Source: Lenzites betulinus
Taxonomy: Eukaryota; Basidiomycota; Agaricomycetes; Polyporales; Polyporaceae
Direction: 5' to 3'
Length of the DNA stretch: 64,000 nucleotides
Assembly (NCBI GenBank): GCA_022264855.1
Contig: JABYQU010000018.1
Location: forward strand, 434,001 to 498,000
This document shows, piece after piece, positions 60,388 to 64,000 of the stretch (within the stretch, counting starts at the first letter, position 1; every line of letters begins with the position of its first letter). Under the pieces are notes generated by a model that was not told the origin of the DNA, searched no databases, and saw only the letters and a program-made list of their open reading frames with translations. Made by a program: the position numbers and the translations under genes.

Positions 60388-61243
60388 ATGGCTGGAAAAA
60401 CTCTTAGCAATGGCACGATGGCCCTGCGGTTCATGCAAAATGCCCAGCGGGCGAAGCTGCAAGCTCAGGTTGAGCTTGAACAGGCAAAGATCAAGGATGA
60501 TGCGGAGTGGTCGGTCTCACAAGATGTACGGGATGCGTGGGGAATTGGACAGAACTCGAGTTCAACTTCAAGGTGTGTCATGGATTCGTCTGTGAACGAC
60601 GCGATTTTCTGATCGCCATTCACTCTCGGACGCAGTGATAATGTTGTATACGAAGCATCCTATGTTCCCTTCCTGTTCCAGTCAGACGCGGTAGAAGCGT
60701 CTTCCAGCTCTCAGGTAGAGGAGCGACCGAAGTTGAAGGGACGGCGCACGTTTAATGCCAAGGGGAAGGAGGTCGTAGAGGAGGTAAGTGAAGCGTTACT
60801 CGCAACAGGCGAGGACTCAACTCGCACGGTTTCCATCGCAGGAGAAATTACCAGAAGACGGAAAACCTCCAGCTACAGAAAACACAGACGAGAAACCACC
60901 CGGGGCAAGATTTGATCAACGGCCGACCTCAATTTCCGGGTTTCGAGTCCCGGTCTCCATGACCAGAGACGGGAAGAAGCCGCGCACAAAAACGGCACAA
61001 CAACTCATACATGAAACTGGTGTAAGACCACCCGCATCCATGCAACCTCCGCCGCCACCACCAATAAAACAGGAAGAGGGGTTCCTCAAACCCGCGGGTG
61101 TGGATGAGCCTGTGCGCACAGCCCGCAAAGCACCGAGCGCTGTCCCTCGCGTAAAGCGGGAACGAGACCGCGACGACGGCACTGATCATCTCGGATTGGA
61201 AGGGAAGAAGCGGAAGAAGAAGAAGAAAGACGCGAGCGCATGA
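60388..61243 (+). CDS. MPP6 (M-phase phosphoprotein 6) family nuclear exosome cofactor
   Basis: It is an RNA-binding cofactor that tethers the Mtr4 helicase to the nuclear RNA exosome. Exons 60388-60572, 60636-60783 and 60842-61243 give 244 aa. The N-terminal family motif is clear (KTLSNGTMALRFMQNAQRAK), followed by QVELEQAKIKDDAEWSVSQD. The central exon has YVPFLFQSDAVEASSSSQ and RPKLKGRRTFNAKGKEVVEE, like the conserved R-x-S/T-F-x-x-F/A-N region. The last exon is basic and Pro-rich (KKPRTKTAQQLIHETG, MQPPPPPPIKQEEG) and ends in a nuclear-signal-like KKRKKKKKDASA. The splice joins keep phase. The family is variable outside the N-terminal motif, so the assignment rests mainly on that motif plus the basic tail. 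Confidence 0.82.
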
Positions 61244-63230
61244 GTTGGTTTCGCCCTTCGTTTATTTACTCACGGACACTGTGGCAACGCCGGGCTATGG
61301 ATGTCCTGCGTTGTGGCGTGGGCCGCCCTATGCACGCGGCCGTGTAATCAATGTTGTACGTGTAACCTGCAGCCACCTTCCTTCCGATGCTATCTGGAAA
61401 CTTATATACGCCGTCGCTAGCCAGTTTTCCGCCGGGGGCATTGCCTCCGTTGACAACCCATGACTATGCGGACCATGCGTATGAACGCTCGGAGGATTCG
61501 TCTGACCATACTGGTAAGGCTCTTACAGCGCGTGGTGCCTTAAATCTGTCAACGACCCTGGCGCTCCGTGCAAGGAATGGAAAGAAATCTGCGTCGGGCA
61601 GTATTCCACATGCTGGAACAGCTCGCAGGATGACCAAACCGCTGTCAGTCGCTTGACGTAGCTCCTTCCGCGCCACCTCGCCCTAGAGATATTATCAGAA
61701 GGGGCTGTATTGCACATGGTAAGCACGGACGCATTCTCGAGAACTTTGAGGGGCGTCAGCTTTCTCACTTTGACCCGTCCAAACCAGTGTACTTACGTAT
61801 CGCCGCATGTACAGACAACCGCCGCCGCCGAGGTATCGGTACGTTCGATTACCAGATATCCACATGTGTACTCGGTGTTCGTTCTAGCGTCATAGCACAC
61901 CCTCGACAGGTCATTTGAGCATGCGGGATCCCAGGGCTCCCATCGTCTGTGATTTCCTGGGACCAATGGCCTCGCCTCCGATGGGCCTTCGAGAAGTTCT
62001 TGTCTCACGCTTGAGTTTGTACCCATCGGTTCCGCATTTGCTGAGAAGCTGCATAGATGCCGAATGGCCCGTATTCGACTGGCCGTTCCGGCATTGCATT
62101 GCTTTCCCAAATCTCACTGGCTTTCTGCAAGGTATGTCGGGCGTTTCCCATTTTCGTGTGAGGTCCGCATTGGGGAGGTATGTAGTATCTTTTCCCACTA
62201 TCGATCAATCACAGTTGTGGTACATGGCCTAGGCTGTTGGCATGTTTTAACAACCAGCCTGAGAGCGAAACGAAAATCTATCTGCCGGACGTTTATCCCA
62301 GGGCGACCTTGACCAAGTGCGAATTCCTGAACCTGGCGATACATACATGTGAGTTCTTTACCGAACCCGCATATCCCTTCCGAGCTCTTCTCTGATTTCT
62401 TTCAGAGCCAAGAATCTGGATCATATAGCGTTCATCCCAAGAGACGAGAACGTAAGTACGTCCCCTATCTACACCCTTCCACTGCATCCGTTGAATACAC
62501 GTATCCAGGTGCAAGGCACGCTCCTACCACTACCCGTACACGACTCCCAAACCCAGTCTACATCGGCAAACATCTCACCTGCTCGAGATGGTCCCGGAAT
62601 ACCTGCCCTTCGCCGTTTCAAAGGGTCCACTCTGTCTAAAACCACCGTCCTTCCGATGCTTCTGGCAATCGCCGCCCAGGCCTTCCGTCCTTCCGATGCA
62701 GAGCGACACCAGAAGGGCGCCGGAAGGGTTCAATGTTCAGCGTCGAAGGGGTGGATCCCCAAGTGCATCAGAGACGCACACGCGCACGCCGGGCTGTCCG
62801 TGCCAGGTGTAGTAATGCCGTTCGCGCGCTGCCTGTCTTCTCTCGAATCTTTTGTTACAAATCAATGTTGTTAGCTGACCACATACCACCCTGCTAGGTC
62901 ATGAAGTCACGCTGCAGCCTCCAGCACTCAATGCGCGCGATCTGCGTACGTCGCGAGGGCGCGCATCGTGTCGTGCGGCGCCGGACATTGGCAAAAGAAG
63001 AAATGACCCTTCTCGTCTTCGGCCTTCTACATCCGCATACGCCGCCGGGCAGTGTACCGTTGGGCCCGCCTATGATTCGTCCTCGAGTCTACCTCGGTCA
63101 GCAACGGGTTGGTCAGCCCAACGTGAGTGGCTCAGAGCCTGCCCGTCTCGCGAAGTCGAAGCCATCGACGTGCCCCGACCCCACTCGGGAAACCCCGTTC
63201 TCGCGACCTCGCGCATGATTGTTGAACGTT

Positions 63231-63284
63231 TGAACCTAGGGACGCTGAGGCGCAACGGAGGGCGCCTCCGAGCTCCTAGGTTCA
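63231..63284. repeat. two-segment hairpin (10 + 7 bp stem)
   Basis: TGAACCTAGG (63231-63240) pairs perfectly with CCTAGGTTCA (63275-63284). Inside it, GAGGCGC (63247-63253) pairs with GCGCCTC (63262-63268). The two stems are separated by symmetric 6-nt internal loops, with an 8-nt terminal loop. The symmetry suggests an RNA hairpin or a small inverted-repeat element. Confidence 0.75.
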
Positions 63285-63430
63285 TCACAGAACGCGAACA
63301 CAGCACACTGAGCGTTCGCGCCCCACTCTTTGTTCGTGCTGCGCGCATGCCCTCTTCGCAAGCTCGTCTGCACTGAAGTGCGCGTGTGATGCCGTGGCGG
63401 GGGCGGCTTCGCGTGCAGCGGCCCTGGTTC

Positions 63431-63449
63431 CTGAGGCCTGAGGCCTCAG
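63431..63449. repeat. 19-bp palindrome
   Basis: CTGAGGCCT and AGGCCTCAG flank a single G. It could be a dimeric protein site or a chance GC-rich palindrome. Confidence 0.6.
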
Positions 63450-64000
63450 CCCCCAGTCCTGGATAGACTCCCGAGTCGGAGCGGGGGTGCTTCTCGCGCC
63501 GGTGAGCAAAGTAAATGGACTGCCTGCGGAGAGAGGGGCAAGGCGAGGCATGCAGCCTGAGCTTGAGCTTGTTCTGAGAGGGCGATGCCTTCTACGCCAC
63601 ATCCTCCGCCTTCATCTACTATTGGCTGTTGTACTCATGCTGATGCTCCATTCCGTAGGTTCTCGAACAGTACATCGGCCACCGTCCGGAAGGCTAAAAT
63701 CGCCCGCGCTGAAAAGTGCCAAGACGCGCGCCCACCACATTGTATGTCGAAGTTGGAGCGGGCGGTCCGCATATCCGGATGTGCACCGTCGCAAACGGGC
63801 GGGAAGATGCGGTGTCCAACGTTCCACGCCCAAGGCCGCTCCACCGCGCTCTTCGGATTCTCGCCCCTGGCGGTAACAAGCTTTCCTCGCCCACACCCCG
63901 GGCCCTGTCGCGGAGCTGCCGCGTCCGACAGCCGCGCCAAACGGGGCGCGGCGATATACACGCGCAGCGAGAATAGCCTGGATGGCCGCACGGGCTACTT

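Larger units (their letters stand above)
61244..64000. other. 2.8 kb terminal region without a confident gene
   Basis: Between 61387 and 62520 on the plus strand, short open segments (RHLALEILSEGAVLHM; FDWPFRHCIAFPNLTGFL; then ETKIYLPDVYPRATLT) are each followed by GT donors. They recall an F-box/LRR-like gene, but I could not build a continuous frame. A 15-bp direct repeat (CCGTCCTTCCGATGC) occurs at 62645 and 62685. From 62900 on I see no gene, only two palindromic structures. Confidence 0.35.

Noticed and set aside
60940..60970. tRNA T-arm-like sequence (CCGGGTTTCGAGTCCCGG)
   Set aside because: It lies in the coding exon of the MPP6-like gene and no D-arm, anticodon arm or acceptor stem can be formed around it.

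Overview
The window looks like nuclear DNA of an agaricomycete basidiomycete, probably a wood- or litter-decaying species. Introns are short (mostly about 45-75 nt, GT-AG) and very frequent, coding exons are GC-rich with C/G at third positions, and genes lie on both strands with 0.3-2.7 kb spacers. The gene content fits: a GH115 alpha-glucuronidase, a GPI-anchored GH16 enzyme, a pair of cytochrome P450s and an F-box protein. I see no operons, no CRISPR arrays, no rRNA, no convincing tRNA and no intact transposon. All gene models are manual splice reconstructions from reading frames, GT/AG sites and family resemblance. Outer ends are usually firm; some inner exon borders are not.

Layout. 1-9.0 kb: three small four-TM, MARVEL-like membrane protein genes (two on minus, the first cut by the window edge, and one on plus) flank a minus-strand APC-family amino acid permease. 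9.6-14.2 kb: mitochondrial insertase OXA1, a TPR/J-domain co-chaperone, and a DUF202 membrane protein divergent from it. 16.9-19.9 kb: a long Ser/Pro-rich protein of unknown function after a 2.7 kb gene-poor stretch. 21.1-27.5 kb: an endosomal-type Na+/H+ exchanger and a monocarboxylate-transporter-like MFS protein. 28.1-29.7 kb: GPI-anchored GH16. 30.3-36.2 kb: three tandem paralogous zinc-less MDR oxidoreductases (quinone reductase-like). 38.0-39.8 kb: a CDC20/Fizzy-type WD40 protein with an unusual C-box. 40.4-41.2 kb: a small secreted Cys-rich GPI protein. 42.0-45.4 kb: divergent Nudix hydrolase and F-box genes. 46.0-48.0 kb: a coiled-coil protein and histone chaperone ASF1. 48.8-53.5 kb: two paralogous P450s tail to tail. 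55.6-59.7 kb: GH115. 60.4-61.2 kb: MPP6-like exosome cofactor. 61.2-64.0 kb: no confident gene, one possible relic and a clear hairpin.

Most genes are independent housekeeping or accessory functions. Genes that may act together are the local duplicates (four-TM genes, MDR triplet, P450 pair) and the secreted carbohydrate-active enzymes. I found no convincing undescribed multi-gene system. The most unusual items are the divergent C-box of the CDC20-like protein, the MDR triplet with a TATA-like element before each copy, the inverted P450 pair, the Cys-rich GPI protein, and hairpins at 36842-36871 and 63231-63284.
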